A DNA stretch of 64,000 bases, taken from positions 1,488,001 to 1,552,000 of the forward strand of contig NZ_CP119802.1 in the NCBI RefSeq assembly GCF_029338355.1. The letters are read 5' to 3'. The stretch is from Halosegnis marinus. Its GTDB lineage: Archaea; Halobacteriota; Halobacteria; Halobacteriales; Haloarculaceae. A program made the translations under genes and the position numbers. Under the pieces are notes generated by a model. That model saw only the letters and a list, made by a program, of their open reading frames with translations, searched no databases and had not been told where the DNA came from. The first letter of the stretch is position 1. Every line of letters begins with the position of its first letter. Shown in pieces: positions 7,924 through 16,428 of this stretch.

Positions 7924-8705
7924 ACGGAGCGCGAGGAGCCGCCGTCGACGGAGATGGCGGTCCCGTTCAGGTAGCTGGCGGCGTCAGAACAGAGCCACGC
8001 GACCGTCTCGCCGAGTTCCTCGGGTTCGCCCACCCGGTCGAGCGGGATGCCCTCGCTCCAGTCGTCCATCCCCTCCTCGTAGGAGTCGTAGACGCCGCGC
8101 TCGACGTTCTGCTCCACGAGGTCCGTAATTCGGGGTGTCTCGTGGGCGCCCGGTAGCACCGCGTTGACGCGCACGTCCGGGCCCCACTCGTGGCTCTGGG
8201 TCTTCATCAGGCCGATGACGCCCCGCCGGACGGCGTTCGACAGCACCAGGCCGTCGATGACCTCCTTCACCGACCCGGAGGTGATGTTGACGACGCTCCC
8301 CTTCCCCTCCACGAGGTGGGGGTGGGCGGCCCGGGTCGTCCACACGACGCTCATCACCAGCAGGTCGTACGCGCGGTACCAGTCCTCGTCGTCGGTGTCG
8401 AGGAAGCTCCCGGAGGGCGGGCCGCCGGCGCTCGTGACGACGTGGTCCAGCCCGCCGAACGCCTCGACGGTGTCGGCGACGAACCCCTCTACCGCGTCGC
8501 GGTCCGTGATGTCCGCCTCGACGGCGAGTACGTCGCCGTCGCCGGTCGCTTCGAGCGTCTCGCGCGCCGCGTCGATGTGGTCTGGCGTCGTCCCGCACAC
8601 CGCGACGTCCGCGCCCGCGGCCGCCAGCGCTTCCGCGCTCGCGAGGCCGAGGCCGCTCGTTCCCGCCGTCACCAGTGCCGCGTCGCCGTCGAGTCCGAGG
8701 TCCAT
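7920..8705 (-). CDS. Short-chain dehydrogenase/reductase family protein, atypical active site
   Basis: The 261-residue protein has a Rossmann N-terminus with TAGTSGLG at 13-20, SAGG at 92-95 and S143 in NITSGS. The canonical YxxxK is missing: at the expected spacing from S143 there is S156 and R160 (LVLSNAVRRGV). A subgroup of bacterial and archaeal proteins annotated as FabG-like share this LSNxxR form, so this is probably not a sequencing error. The catalytic function is therefore uncertain. The C-terminus (YLNGTAISVDGG) is normal for SDRs. It converges on the guanylyltransferase gene, sharing the four bases CTAG. Confidence 0.87.
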   Translation of the reverse strand: MDLGLDGDAALVTAGTSGLGLASAEALAAAGADVAVCGTTPDHIDAARETLEATGDGDVLAVEADITDRDAVEGFVADTVEAFGGLDHVVTSAGGPPSGSFLDTDDEDWYRAYDLLVMSVVWTTRAAHPHLVEGKGSVVNITSGSVKEVIDGLVLSNAVRRGVIGLMKTQSHEWGPDVRVNAVLPGAHETPRITDLVEQNVERGVYDSYEEGMDDWSEGIPLDRVGEPEELGETVAWLCSDAASYLNGTAISVDGGSSRSV

Positions 8706-8742
8706 ACTCGGACTCGCCCGCGCGGGGAGAAATAGCCTGCCC

Positions 8743-9198
8743 CTACGTCCGCACCCGCACCTGCCCCTCGCTCGTCACGCTGACGACGATGTCGTGTTTC
8801 ACCTCGCGGCCCACCACCGCGTCGCCGGCCTCGTCGCTCACGAGCTTCATCAGTTCGGGAGCGGTCCGGGTCACCTTCACGCCCGCCTCGTCGCAGGCGG
8901 AGAAGACGCGGCTCGGCACGTCGTAGAGGTCGGTGCCGCCCTGGACGGCGATGCGGACCGGCGCGCGAAGCGCCTCCGCGAACGCCACCGTCTCGTACGC
9001 CTTCTCGATGTTCTCCCGCGCGCTCGACTCAACCGAGGAGACGTTCGCCCGCGAGGTGCCGAGCTGGTCGGCGATCTCGCGCTGGGAGACACCGCGCTCG
9101 CGGAGCACGAGGACCTGTGCCTGCCGGTGTGTCAGGACGCCGCCGTCCGCCTCGAAGCCCAGTTCCGCGAGCAGGGCGTCGGCGTCCGGGACGCTCAC
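8743..9198 (-). CDS. Tfx family DNA-binding protein
   Basis: The 151-residue protein has a helix-turn-helix of the Tfx type: LTHRQAQVLVLRERGVSQRE (about 23-42) followed by QLGTSRANVSSVESSARENIEK. A conserved C-terminal domain of about 80 residues follows (RIAVQGGTDLYDVP...). Tfx was described in methanogens as a regulator near molybdenum formylmethanofuran dehydrogenase genes, but the haloarchaeal role is unclear. Its ATG overlaps the stop of the upstream TRAM-domain gene (ATGA, 9195-9198), so they are co-transcribed. Confidence 0.88.
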   Translation of the reverse strand: MSVPDADALLAELGFEADGGVLTHRQAQVLVLRERGVSQREIADQLGTSRANVSSVESSARENIEKAYETVAFAEALRAPVRIAVQGGTDLYDVPSRVFSACDEAGVKVTRTAPELMKLVSDEAGDAVVGREVKHDIVVSVTSEGQVRVRT

Positions 9199-9665
9199 GA
9201 CCCCCAGAAGTTGTCGCGGCTGCCCAGCCGCTCGCGGCTCGCCCGACCGGACGATTCCTCCTCCTCGTCCTCCTCGTCGTCGGCCCCCGCTTCGGGGTCG
9301 TCGTCCCCCGGCTCCTCGCCCTCGTCGGGGTCGAGTTCGAGCCGTTCGAGCTCCTCGGCGCGCGCGAAGTTGTCGAGCACCTTTGTTATCTTCACCCGCG
9401 AGCGCGCCTCCGGCAGGATGCCGTCGACCATCACGATGAAGCCGTCCTCGGTGCGCCCGACGCCCGCGCCCGACTCGTGGATGTCGTCGACGGTGATGAC
9501 GACCTCCTCGCCCAGCTCGACGGGCTGCTGTTTCAGCTCCCGGATGGGCTGGCCGTAGTGGTTACACCACTCGGCGCCGCCGCGGTCGCCGTAGTGGGTA
9601 CAGCCCATCCCTTCGATCCGCTCCTGGAAGCTGGGGCACTGGTCCGCGAGTGGGCAGTCCGGCAT
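9195..9665 (-). CDS. TRAM domain protein with N-terminal cysteines
   Basis: The 156-residue protein has four cysteines in its first 34 residues (C4, C10, C22, C34) that may bind zinc or Fe-S. A TRAM domain follows at about 46-100 (GEEVVITVDDIHESGAGVG...RSRVKITKVL), then a long acidic tail. TRAM domains bind RNA; small archaeal TRAM proteins have been proposed as RNA chaperones. It is the first gene of a pair with tfx. Confidence 0.87.
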   Translation of the reverse strand: MPDCPLADQCPSFQERIEGMGCTHYGDRGGAEWCNHYGQPIRELKQQPVELGEEVVITVDDIHESGAGVGRTEDGFIVMVDGILPEARSRVKITKVLDNFARAEELERLELDPDEGEEPGDDDPEAGADDEEDEEEESSGRASRERLGSRDNFWGS

Positions 9666-9788
9666 ACGCGAAACTACGCGGGGCCCGATTAAACGTTTGT
9701 GGGTACGGCCGGGCGCCGTGCCGCCCGATTTCGGGCGTCTCGGGGCGTGGAACGAAACCCTTTCCGCCGGGCCGCCCCGCCTTGGGGT

Positions 9789-10472
9789 ATGTCACGCCGC
9801 GGCCAGCCGGTGCCCGAGGCGGCCCCCCTCATCGGCGTCGTCCTCGCGTTCGGCGTCGCGGGGTTCGGGTTCCTGTTCGCGCCGGCCGACGCCCGCCTCC
9901 CGGTCGCCGCCGTCGCTCTCCTGTTGCTGTACGGCTTCACCGCCTACGGGGTCGCGCGCTCGCCCGACCCCGCGGCGGCCATCCCGCCGGACCCGACGCT
10001 CGCCGCCGGGCTCCTGCTCGGGGCGGTCGCGGCCGGCTACGGCGTCGTCGTCGGCCAGCCGATGCCCGGCCTGCTCGTGGCCGCCGTCGCCGCCGTTCCG
10101 CCCGCGGCGTACCACGCCCGGTTCGGCGAGCGGGTCAATCCGCTCTCGCCGGACCGCACGTTCCTCGCGGCCGGCGGCCTCGCCGCGCTGGTGGTCGCGC
10201 TCGGCGTCCTCGTCGGCGACCCCGCCGTCGGCGCGCTCGACGCCGCCGTCCTCCTGCTCGCGGCGGCCGACTACCGCGACACCCGCGGCGAGCCGCTCTC
10301 CGAGGTCGCGGAGTTCACGCTCGTCGCCGCCGCGCTCGGGGGCGCGGCGCTCGCGCTGCTCTACTTCGTCCTCGTGGCGGACCGGCCGGCAATCGGCCTG
10401 CTCGCGGGCGCGGCGCTCGTCGTCGTGGGTGCCTACTTCGCGCTCGGCGAGGAGCGGGTGCGGACCTCGTAA
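9789..10472 (+). CDS. Polytopic membrane protein, unknown function (227 aa)
   Basis: The start MSRRGQPVPEAAPLIG at 9789 is chosen because upstream in-frame sequence is basic shadow. The chain alternates hydrophobic segments of 18-22 residues, about seven or eight predicted membrane helices (for example LIGVVLAFGVAGFGFLFA, VAAVALLLLYGFTAYGV and the closing LLAGAALVVVGAYFAL). I recognise no family motif. It stands alone between the TRAM gene (divergent) and the converging radical SAM gene. Confidence 0.75.
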   Translation: MSRRGQPVPEAAPLIGVVLAFGVAGFGFLFAPADARLPVAAVALLLLYGFTAYGVARSPDPAAAIPPDPTLAAGLLLGAVAAGYGVVVGQPMPGLLVAAVAAVPPAAYHARFGERVNPLSPDRTFLAAGGLAALVVALGVLVGDPAVGALDAAVLLLAAADYRDTRGEPLSEVAEFTLVAAALGGAALALLYFVLVADRPAIGLLAGAALVVVGAYFALGEERVRTS

Positions 10473-10620
10473 TCGGGCGAGCGGCGTCCGCTCCACACCC
10501 TTCCGCGTCGCGCCGCTCTCGTCGTCGGGTGCGCTCGCGTGACTCGCGCACCGCTCCTCGGAGAACCCGCATCGAACGGTCCGGCTCGACGGAACCGCTC
10601 GGCCTTCGGCCCCGCGGACG

Positions 10621-11613
10621 CTACGCCAGCGGCGTCCGCTCCACCACCGTGCCGTCGTAGGTCGGGTACTGCTCGACGATCTCGCCCTTCTCGACGTCGC
10701 CGTCGGACACCATCTCCTCTAAGAGCCACCACGCGAGTTCGACGTGGTCGGACTTGACGGTGTAGAACTCCTCGGGGACGCCGAGCGCGCGGAGGCGCTC
10801 CTCCGTCTCCCACGTCTTGCCGTACACGAGCGTGCCGTCGTCGGTCACCTCGTCGAACTCCCGGCGGAGGTTCCGGGCCATCCGCTTCAGCCGCGAGCGG
10901 TGCTGGGCGGCGTCCTTGAAGACGCTCGTACAGAAGTACACCTTCTCGTGGTCGCCCATCGTCTCCAGGATGTCGTGGCTCCCCTCGACGGCGCTCATGT
11001 GGCCCTCCTTCAGCTCGAACCCCTCCTCCTGCATCCGGCGGTAGTTCCCGTCGGACATCTCGAACTCGTTGATGTTACAGAAGTCGGCCGCGCCCTCGTC
11101 GAGGAAGTCGAGGAACTCCGTCTCGGCGCGGATACCCGGAATCTCGAACGCGGGGGTGAGTCCCTCCTCGCGGGCGATGTAGAGTATCTCCTCCCACTCC
11201 GTCCCGTGGAGGTCGCCCCACTGCTCGTAGGGCGGGTGGAAACGTATCTCGTCGAGGCCGGCCTCGGAGAGCCGGCGCATGTTCTCGCGCCCGCCGGTGA
11301 TGCCGGTGTAGAGGTGCGTGTGGTGGTCCTCGCCGAACTCCTCCTTCAGGAGGCGGAGGTACCGACACGTCTTCTCCATCGCCTCCTGGGGCTCACCGCC
11401 GGTGATGGAGGTGCCGAGCGCGTCCATCAGCTTCGCCTCCTCGATGACGTCCTCGTCCGACTCGACGGGCCGCTCGTTGGCGTACGTCTGCGTGACGTTC
11501 TTGCGGTTCTCCCCGAGGGGGCAGTAGAAACAGTCGCGCTGGTCGCAGTAGCCGTAGACGAACAGCACCATCTTCCCCCCCTTGGCGCACTGTTCACAGC
11601 CCTTCGAGATCAT
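10621..11613 (-). CDS. Radical SAM protein, COG2108 family
   Basis: The start MISKGCEQCAKGGKM at 11613 gives 330 residues. The Fe-S ligands appear to be C23, C28 and C31 (YCDQRDCFYC), a CX4CX2C spacing instead of the usual CX3CX2C. A second pair, C6 and C9, lies at the N-terminus. TGGEP follows (SITGGEPQEAMEK), the usual SAM-contacting element. The archaeal family COG2108 is described as related to pyruvate formate-lyase activating enzyme, and its reaction is unknown. It is divergent from the GtrA gene. Confidence 0.85.
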   Translation of the reverse strand: MISKGCEQCAKGGKMVLFVYGYCDQRDCFYCPLGENRKNVTQTYANERPVESDEDVIEEAKLMDALGTSITGGEPQEAMEKTCRYLRLLKEEFGEDHHTHLYTGITGGRENMRRLSEAGLDEIRFHPPYEQWGDLHGTEWEEILYIAREEGLTPAFEIPGIRAETEFLDFLDEGAADFCNINEFEMSDGNYRRMQEEGFELKEGHMSAVEGSHDILETMGDHEKVYFCTSVFKDAAQHRSRLKRMARNLRREFDEVTDDGTLVYGKTWETEERLRALGVPEEFYTVKSDHVELAWWLLEEMVSDGDVEKGEIVEQYPTYDGTVVERTPLA

Positions 11614-11776
11614 CTGTTGTCCCCGTTTGCCCGCGCGGACGCAAAAGTCGTGCGTTCGGGCCCGTAGCGTGGGGACGCGCCCCACGCGCCCCGCGTTCCC
11701 CGCCCGCCGCCGGCTTCCCGTCGTCCGACGGGCGACTGACGAGGGACTAATGCCGGTGGAGCGGCTATATACCGAT

Positions 11777-12208
11777 ATGTACGGTCTCGCCCGGCCCGAG
11801 CGCGCCACGGTCGAGCGGCTGGGGCAGTTCGTGACGGTCGGCGCGCTCGCCACGGGGCTCCAGACGGGACTGTTGTGGCTGTTCACGGACGTCGGCGGTC
11901 TCTACTACCTGCTCGCGGCGGTCATCGCCATCGAGATAACCATCCTCTCGCAGTACGTGGTCAACAACGCGTGGACGTTCGCGGAGCGGTCGAACGACGG
12001 GGCCGACTTCCTCTCGGGAATGCTCCGAACCAACCTCGTGCGCGGCTCCGCCATCCCCATCCAGACCGGCCTCCTGTGGCTGTTCGTCACCTACGGGGGG
12101 CTCGGCGTCCTCCTCGCGAACCTCTGTGCCATCCTCCCCTCCGGCGTGTATCGGTACGTGCTCGACGCGCGGTGGACGTGGCGCACGACGCCCCCCGAAG
12201 ACGGATAA
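11777..12208 (+). CDS. GtrA family membrane protein
   Basis: From MYGLARPERATVERLG the protein is 143 residues with four hydrophobic segments and the GtrA pattern FVTVGALATGLQ, IAIEITILSQYVVNNAWTF and YRYVLDARWTW. An ATG at 11750 in the same frame would add nine residues, but these use codons rare in this genome (CTA, TAT, GAT), so the later start is preferred. GtrA proteins are thought to help move polyprenyl-linked sugars across the membrane. The gene ends 24 bases before the DUF373 gene. Confidence 0.82.
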   Translation: MYGLARPERATVERLGQFVTVGALATGLQTGLLWLFTDVGGLYYLLAAVIAIEITILSQYVVNNAWTFAERSNDGADFLSGMLRTNLVRGSAIPIQTGLLWLFVTYGGLGVLLANLCAILPSGVYRYVLDARWTWRTTPPEDG

Positions 12209-12232
12209 GGACCCGCGGCGTACCCCGCCCTG

Positions 12233-13321
12233 ATGCTGCTGGTGCTGTGTGTCGACCTCGACGACGACCTCGGTCGCAAGACCGACTTCGAGACGCCGGT
12301 CATCGGCCGCGACCGCGTCGAGGAGGCGGCGGTCGCGCTCGCCACGGCCGACCCCGAGGACTCCGACGTGAACGTCGTCTTCGAGGGGGTCCACATCCAC
12401 GACGACTTCGTCGACGAGCGCGAGTCCGTCGAGGTCGCCGTCGTCACCGGCAACACGAAGGGGGACGTGGCCGCCAACCGCGAGGTCGGCGAGGAGGTCG
12501 ACCGCGTGCTCGCTTCGCTCCAGACCGGCGAGGACGTGCGCGCGGTCGTCGTCACCGACGGCGCACAGGACGAGTCGGTCGTCCCCGTCATCCGGTCGCG
12601 GGTCCCCGTCGATTCCGTCCGCCGGGTCGTCGTCCGGCAGGCCCAGGACCTCGAATCGATGTACTACACCATCAAGCAGGTGCTCGACGACCCCGAGACC
12701 CGCGGGACGATTCTCGTCCCGCTGGGCATCCTGCTGCTCATCTACCCGGTGGCGGTCGTCGCGGACTCGCTGAACCTCCCCGGTTCGACGCTCGGCCTCA
12801 TCTCCGCGCTGTTGGGGCTGTACGTGCTGTTCCGGGGCCTCGGCCTGGAGGAGTCGGTCGACGCCGCGGCCGACCGCCTCCGTACGGCGCTGTACACGGG
12901 CCGGATGACGCTCGTCACCAGCGTCGTCGCGCTGGCGCTGCTCGCCGTCGGCGTCATCAGCGGGCAGTCGTATCTCGACTCGCTCCCCGGCGACCCGGCG
13001 CCGCTTCGCACCGTCGCGGCGCTCGCGTACGGGGCCGTCGAGTGGGTCGCCGCGGCGGGCGTCGTCGCGGCGCTCGGGCGCGTCACCGACGAGTACCTCG
13101 CCGAGGGGTTCCGCTGGCGCTACCTCAACGCCCCGTTCTACGTCGTCGCCATCGCCGTCGTCGTTCACGCGCTGTCGGCGTTCCTGCTCGAACTCCCGTT
13201 CGCGACGCTGACCTACCTCGCGGCGGCGCTCACGGCCGGCACGCTGCTCGGCCTCGCGAGCACGCTCGCCTTCGCCGTCGCGGAGTCGCGGTTCCAGCGC
13301 GACCCGCCCGCCGCGACCTGA
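12233..13321 (+). CDS. DUF373 family archaeal membrane protein
   Basis: The 362-residue protein has a soluble N-terminal domain of about 150 residues (starting MLLVLCVDLDDDLGRK, with GVHIHDDF and VVVTDGAQDES) followed by about six membrane helices. This matches the archaea-wide DUF373 family, whose function is unknown. Its 24-base distance from the GtrA gene suggests one transcript. It abuts the converging prenyl synthase gene with no gap. Confidence 0.87.
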   Translation: MLLVLCVDLDDDLGRKTDFETPVIGRDRVEEAAVALATADPEDSDVNVVFEGVHIHDDFVDERESVEVAVVTGNTKGDVAANREVGEEVDRVLASLQTGEDVRAVVVTDGAQDESVVPVIRSRVPVDSVRRVVVRQAQDLESMYYTIKQVLDDPETRGTILVPLGILLLIYPVAVVADSLNLPGSTLGLISALLGLYVLFRGLGLEESVDAAADRLRTALYTGRMTLVTSVVALALLAVGVISGQSYLDSLPGDPAPLRTVAALAYGAVEWVAAAGVVAALGRVTDEYLAEGFRWRYLNAPFYVVAIAVVVHALSAFLLELPFATLTYLAAALTAGTLLGLASTLAFAVAESRFQRDPPAAT

Positions 13322-14167
13322 CTACCGCTCGCGGACGACCACGAACTCCGCGAGGTCGCGGAGGTATTCGAGCGCCTGCGACTCCTCGGCGCCGGTCGCG
13401 TCCAGCGCGTCGAGCGCCGCCTCCGAGTGTTCGCGCGCGAGGGCGTTCGCCTCCTCGGGCGTGGTATCGGTCACCCGGACCAGCGACGGCCGCTCCATCT
13501 CGGCGTCCTGGCCGGTCGGCTTGCCGAGGTCCGCGGCGTCGGCCGTCGCGTCGAGCACGTCGTCGCGTATCTGGAAGGCGACGCCGACGCGCTCGGCGTA
13601 GTCGCCGAACGACTCGACGGCCGCGGGGTCGGCGTCCGCGGCGACGGCGCCCACCTCGGCGGCCGCGCGGAACAGCGCCCCCGTCTTCCGCCGGGCGAGG
13701 TCGAGGTACTCCGCCTCCGTCGTCGGCCGGGCGACCAGTTCGGTCGCCTCCCCCTCGCCGAGTTCGACCATCGCGTCGGCGACGACCTCCATGGCGCGCT
13801 CGTCGCGCGAGAACAGCGCGAACGCCTCCCCGAGCAGGCCGTCGGAGGCGATGATGGCCGGGCCGTGGCCGTACTCGGCGTGGGCGGCCGTCGCGCCGCG
13901 GCGCAGCTCCGACTCGTCGATGATGTCGTCCACGACGAGCGAGGCGTTGTGGACGAGTTCGATGCCGACGCCGAAGTCCACGGCGTCGCCGTCCGGGTCG
14001 CCGCCCGCCGCCTCGCAGGCGAGCATGGTGACCGTCGGGCGGACGCGCTTTCCCCCCGACAGCGACACGTGCTCGACCTGTCCGCGCAGACGCTCCGGCT
14101 CCACGTCGGCGAGGACCGCCTCCAGCCGGTCCTCGATGCGCTCGCGTCGGCGCTCCAGATACTCCAT
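13322..14167 (-). CDS. Polyprenyl (isoprenyl diphosphate) synthase, IdsA family
   Basis: The 281-residue protein has both aspartate-rich motifs of trans-prenyltransferases: DDIID at 80-84 (VVDDIIDESELRRG) and DDVLD at 202-206 (FQIRDDVLD), plus GGKRVRP at 38-44. These bind Mg2+ and the allylic and homoallylic diphosphates. It is about 60 residues shorter than the main haloarchaeal geranylgeranyl diphosphate synthase, so it may be a paralogue with a different chain length or a partner subunit. Product length cannot be read with confidence. Confidence 0.88.
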   Translation of the reverse strand: MEYLERRRERIEDRLEAVLADVEPERLRGQVEHVSLSGGKRVRPTVTMLACEAAGGDPDGDAVDFGVGIELVHNASLVVDDIIDESELRRGATAAHAEYGHGPAIIASDGLLGEAFALFSRDERAMEVVADAMVELGEGEATELVARPTTEAEYLDLARRKTGALFRAAAEVGAVAADADPAAVESFGDYAERVGVAFQIRDDVLDATADAADLGKPTGQDAEMERPSLVRVTDTTPEEANALAREHSEAALDALDATGAEESQALEYLRDLAEFVVVRER

Positions 14168-14255
14168 TGCCGTAACGAAGGCGTCGGCGGCGCAAGTAGG
14201 TGACGGAACGGCGGGGAACCGCCGGATTGACGCCCCCTCCGCGCCGAGTCCGGGC

Positions 14256-14570
14256 GTGTACGCGTTCCCCTTCGCGCTCGTCCTCGGCGGCCTCGGCGTC
14301 GGCCTCTCCTACGTCCTCCTCGGCGCGACGTGTTACTTCACGGGCTACCGGACGGACCGGCCGCGGCTGAAGTCGTTCGGCGAGACGCTGCTCACCCGCT
14401 CGCCGGCCTGTATCGTCGGCGTCGCGGTCGCGTACGTCCTCCTGACGACCGGCGTCGGCGTCCTCGCGCTCCTCGCGCTCGGGGTCGCCGCGGTCGGCGC
14501 GCTCCTCCCGCCGGCGTGGGCGCTGATAGTCGCACTGGACGACGCGAAAGAAGGGGACGACGGGAACTGA
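14256..14570 (+). CDS. Small membrane protein (104 aa), GTG start
   Basis: The GTG at 14256 begins VYAFPFALVLGGLGVGLSYV; no ATG is available in the coding part. Two or three hydrophobic segments are visible (residues about 5-25, 52-75, 78-98), and the C-terminus is acidic. I do not recognise a family. The gene lies divergent from the prenyl synthase and ends six bases before the converging etfA gene. Confidence 0.68.
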   Translation: MYAFPFALVLGGLGVGLSYVLLGATCYFTGYRTDRPRLKSFGETLLTRSPACIVGVAVAYVLLTTGVGVLALLALGVAAVGALLPPAWALIVALDDAKEGDDGN

Positions 14571-14576
14571 GTCCGG

Positions 14577-15539
14577 TTACGGCGCCTCGCCGCCGAACTC
14601 CTCGATGAGTTCGGGAACCACGTCGAACAGGTCGTCGACGATGGCGTAGTCGGCGATGTCCATGATGGGGGCGTTCGGGTCCGTGTTCACCGCGATGATG
14701 GTGTCGGAGCCCTTCATGCCGGCGACGTGCTGGACCGCCCCGGAGATGCCGATGGCGATGTACACGTCCGGCGTGACGACCTTCCCGGACTGGCCGACCT
14801 GCCGGTTCTTCGGCAGCCAGCCGTTGTCGACGATGGGTCGCGACGACGACAGCGTCGCGCCGAGCGCGTCGGCGAGCGCCTCCACGAGCGGGAGGTTGTC
14901 CTCCTCCTCGATGCCGCGCCCGATGGAGACGAGCACGTCGGCCTCGGAGATGTCCACGTCGCCGGCGCCGACCTCCTCGAACCCCTTCACGTCGGAGCGG
15001 ACGGCCGACTCGTCGAGGTCGAAGTCGAACTCGGCGATCTCGGCGTCGCCCGTCCCCTCGGCGGCGGGCCACTCGGCCGGCCGGATGGTGAGCGCGAAGC
15101 GGTCGGCGTCCACCTCGACGGTGGTCTCGACCTTGCCGCCGTACTGCTCGCGGGTCACTTCGAGGGTGCCGTCGGCGTCGAACGCGACGGCGTCCGTGAC
15201 GAGCGGGCGGTCGAGCGCGCCGGCGACGGCCGGCGCGTAGTCCAGCCCGTTGACGGTGTTCGCCATCAGCACGGCGTCGGGGTCGTGCGCCTCGGCCATC
15301 GCGGTGACCGCCTGCGTGTACACGTCGTGGTTGAACTCCTCGCCCTCCGCGACGGTGTGGATGGCGTCGACGCCCTCGCGGTTCAGGCGGTCGGCGAAGC
15401 CCTCGACGTCGCCGCCGATGACGGCGAGGTGGAGGTCGGTGCCGAGCGCGTCGGCGAGTTCCCGACCCGCGGTGACGACCTCGAAGGAGGGGTCGCGAAG
15501 TTCGCCGCGGCGGTGTTCCGTCACTGCGAGGACGGTCAT
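14577..15539 (-). CDS. etfA: Electron transfer flavoprotein alpha subunit
   Basis: The 320-residue protein has an N-terminal adenine-nucleotide alpha-hydrolase-like domain and a C-terminal FAD-binding domain. The signature includes VSIGRGIEE, GATLSSSRPIVDNGWLP, QVGQSGKVVTPDVYIA, GISGAVQHVAGM and AVNTDPNAPI. It carries electrons from acyl-CoA and similar dehydrogenases to the quinone pool. The start overlaps the stop of etfB by four bases (15536-15539), so the subunits are translationally coupled. Confidence 0.94.
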   Translation of the reverse strand: MTVLAVTEHRRGELRDPSFEVVTAGRELADALGTDLHLAVIGGDVEGFADRLNREGVDAIHTVAEGEEFNHDVYTQAVTAMAEAHDPDAVLMANTVNGLDYAPAVAGALDRPLVTDAVAFDADGTLEVTREQYGGKVETTVEVDADRFALTIRPAEWPAAEGTGDAEIAEFDFDLDESAVRSDVKGFEEVGAGDVDISEADVLVSIGRGIEEEDNLPLVEALADALGATLSSSRPIVDNGWLPKNRQVGQSGKVVTPDVYIAIGISGAVQHVAGMKGSDTIIAVNTDPNAPIMDIADYAIVDDLFDVVPELIEEFGGEAP

Positions 15540-16330
15540 CCCTCGACCACCCCCTTCTCGCGGAGGAACGTCGCCAGTTCCCCGGCGGTCTCCTCGGCGG
15601 AGCCCTCCCAGACGACGGCGTCGCCCTCGGACTCGGGTTCGTACATCGAGGTGAGCGCCACCGGCGACTCGACGACCGAGTCGTCGAGGCCGAGGTCGTC
15701 CAGCCCGAGCACGTCGAGCGGCTTGCGCTGTGCCTGCCGGATACCGCGGAGCGAGGCGTAGCGCGGCTCGTTGATACCCGTCTGGATGGTGAGCACGGCG
15801 GGGCCCTCCACCTCGGTCAGCTCCTCGACGCCGCCCTCCAGTTCGCGGCGGACGTTCGAGACGTTCGCGTCGGCGTCGTGGTCGAGGTCGTTGACGACCG
15901 CGGCCCACTCGAAGCCGACGCGCTCGGCGAGCGCGACGCCCGTCGCGCCGAACGAGTCGTCGTCGGCCTGTACGCCGCTGAGAACGAGGTCCGGGTCCTC
16001 CTCCTCGACGACGGCGGCGAGCAGTTCGGCCTTCGTCGAGACGTCGAGGAACTCGGCGCCGGCGAGGGTGTCGTCCCACACGCGCAGCGCGCGGTCCGCG
16101 CCCTTCGCGAGCGCCATCCGCACGGTCTCCTCGCTGCGCTCCGGGCCGACGGTGACCGTGACGACCTCCACGTCGTCGTTCGCCTCCGACAGCTGGACGG
16201 CCTCCTCGACGGCGTAGTCGTCCCACTCGTTGAGGTCGTATTCGAGGTAGCGCTCGTCGACGTCGAGTCCGTCGATCTCGAACTCGTCGTCGACCTGTGC
16301 CACCTCCTTTACGGTGACAAGTATCTTCAT
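15536..16330 (-). CDS. etfB: Electron transfer flavoprotein beta subunit
   Basis: The 264-residue protein starts MKILVTVKEVAQVDDEFEI, typical for EtfB, with the NEWDDYAVEEAVQL motif, VTVGPERSEETVRMALAKGADRA split around the AMP-binding loop, and GVQADDDSFGATGVALAERV. It pairs with EtfA and binds AMP. It is the first gene of the operon. Its promoter region has a TATA-like CGTTTAACCC (about 16362-16371, minus strand) framed by GTTCGG/CCGAAC arms. Confidence 0.94.
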   Translation of the reverse strand: MKILVTVKEVAQVDDEFEIDGLDVDERYLEYDLNEWDDYAVEEAVQLSEANDDVEVVTVTVGPERSEETVRMALAKGADRALRVWDDTLAGAEFLDVSTKAELLAAVVEEEDPDLVLSGVQADDDSFGATGVALAERVGFEWAAVVNDLDHDADANVSNVRRELEGGVEELTEVEGPAVLTIQTGINEPRYASLRGIRQAQRKPLDVLGLDDLGLDDSVVESPVALTSMYEPESEGDAVVWEGSAEETAGELATFLREKGVVEG

Positions 16331-16354
16331 AGTTCTCGGTTCCAAATGAAGGCG

Positions 16355-16378
16355 GTTCGGGGTTAAACGTTTCCGAAC
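16355..16378 (-). promoter_or_regulatory. etfBA promoter with inverted repeat around the TATA box
   Basis: Arms GTTCGG (16355-16360) and CCGAAC (16373-16378) flank the TTAA core, 12 bases apart. The core lies about 35 bases from the etfB start. A regulator binding here would cover the TATA/BRE. This role is inferred only from position. Confidence 0.4.
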
Positions 16379-16428
16379 GCTGCGAAACCGGCCGTCCGTT
16401 CGTCGTGCGACGGCGCCGGGGCGGCGGG

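Noticed and set aside
10483-10645. 17-base direct repeat AGCGGCGTCCGCTCCAC between a gene gap and the radical SAM gene end
   Set aside because: It is short and GC-rich, with no extended similarity. It could be a minor local duplication but is too weak to call.
14577-16226. EtfA with a 229-residue N-terminal extension
   Set aside because: The extension is the etfB gene read in another frame. EtfA starts at 15539 with the usual MTVLAVTEH.
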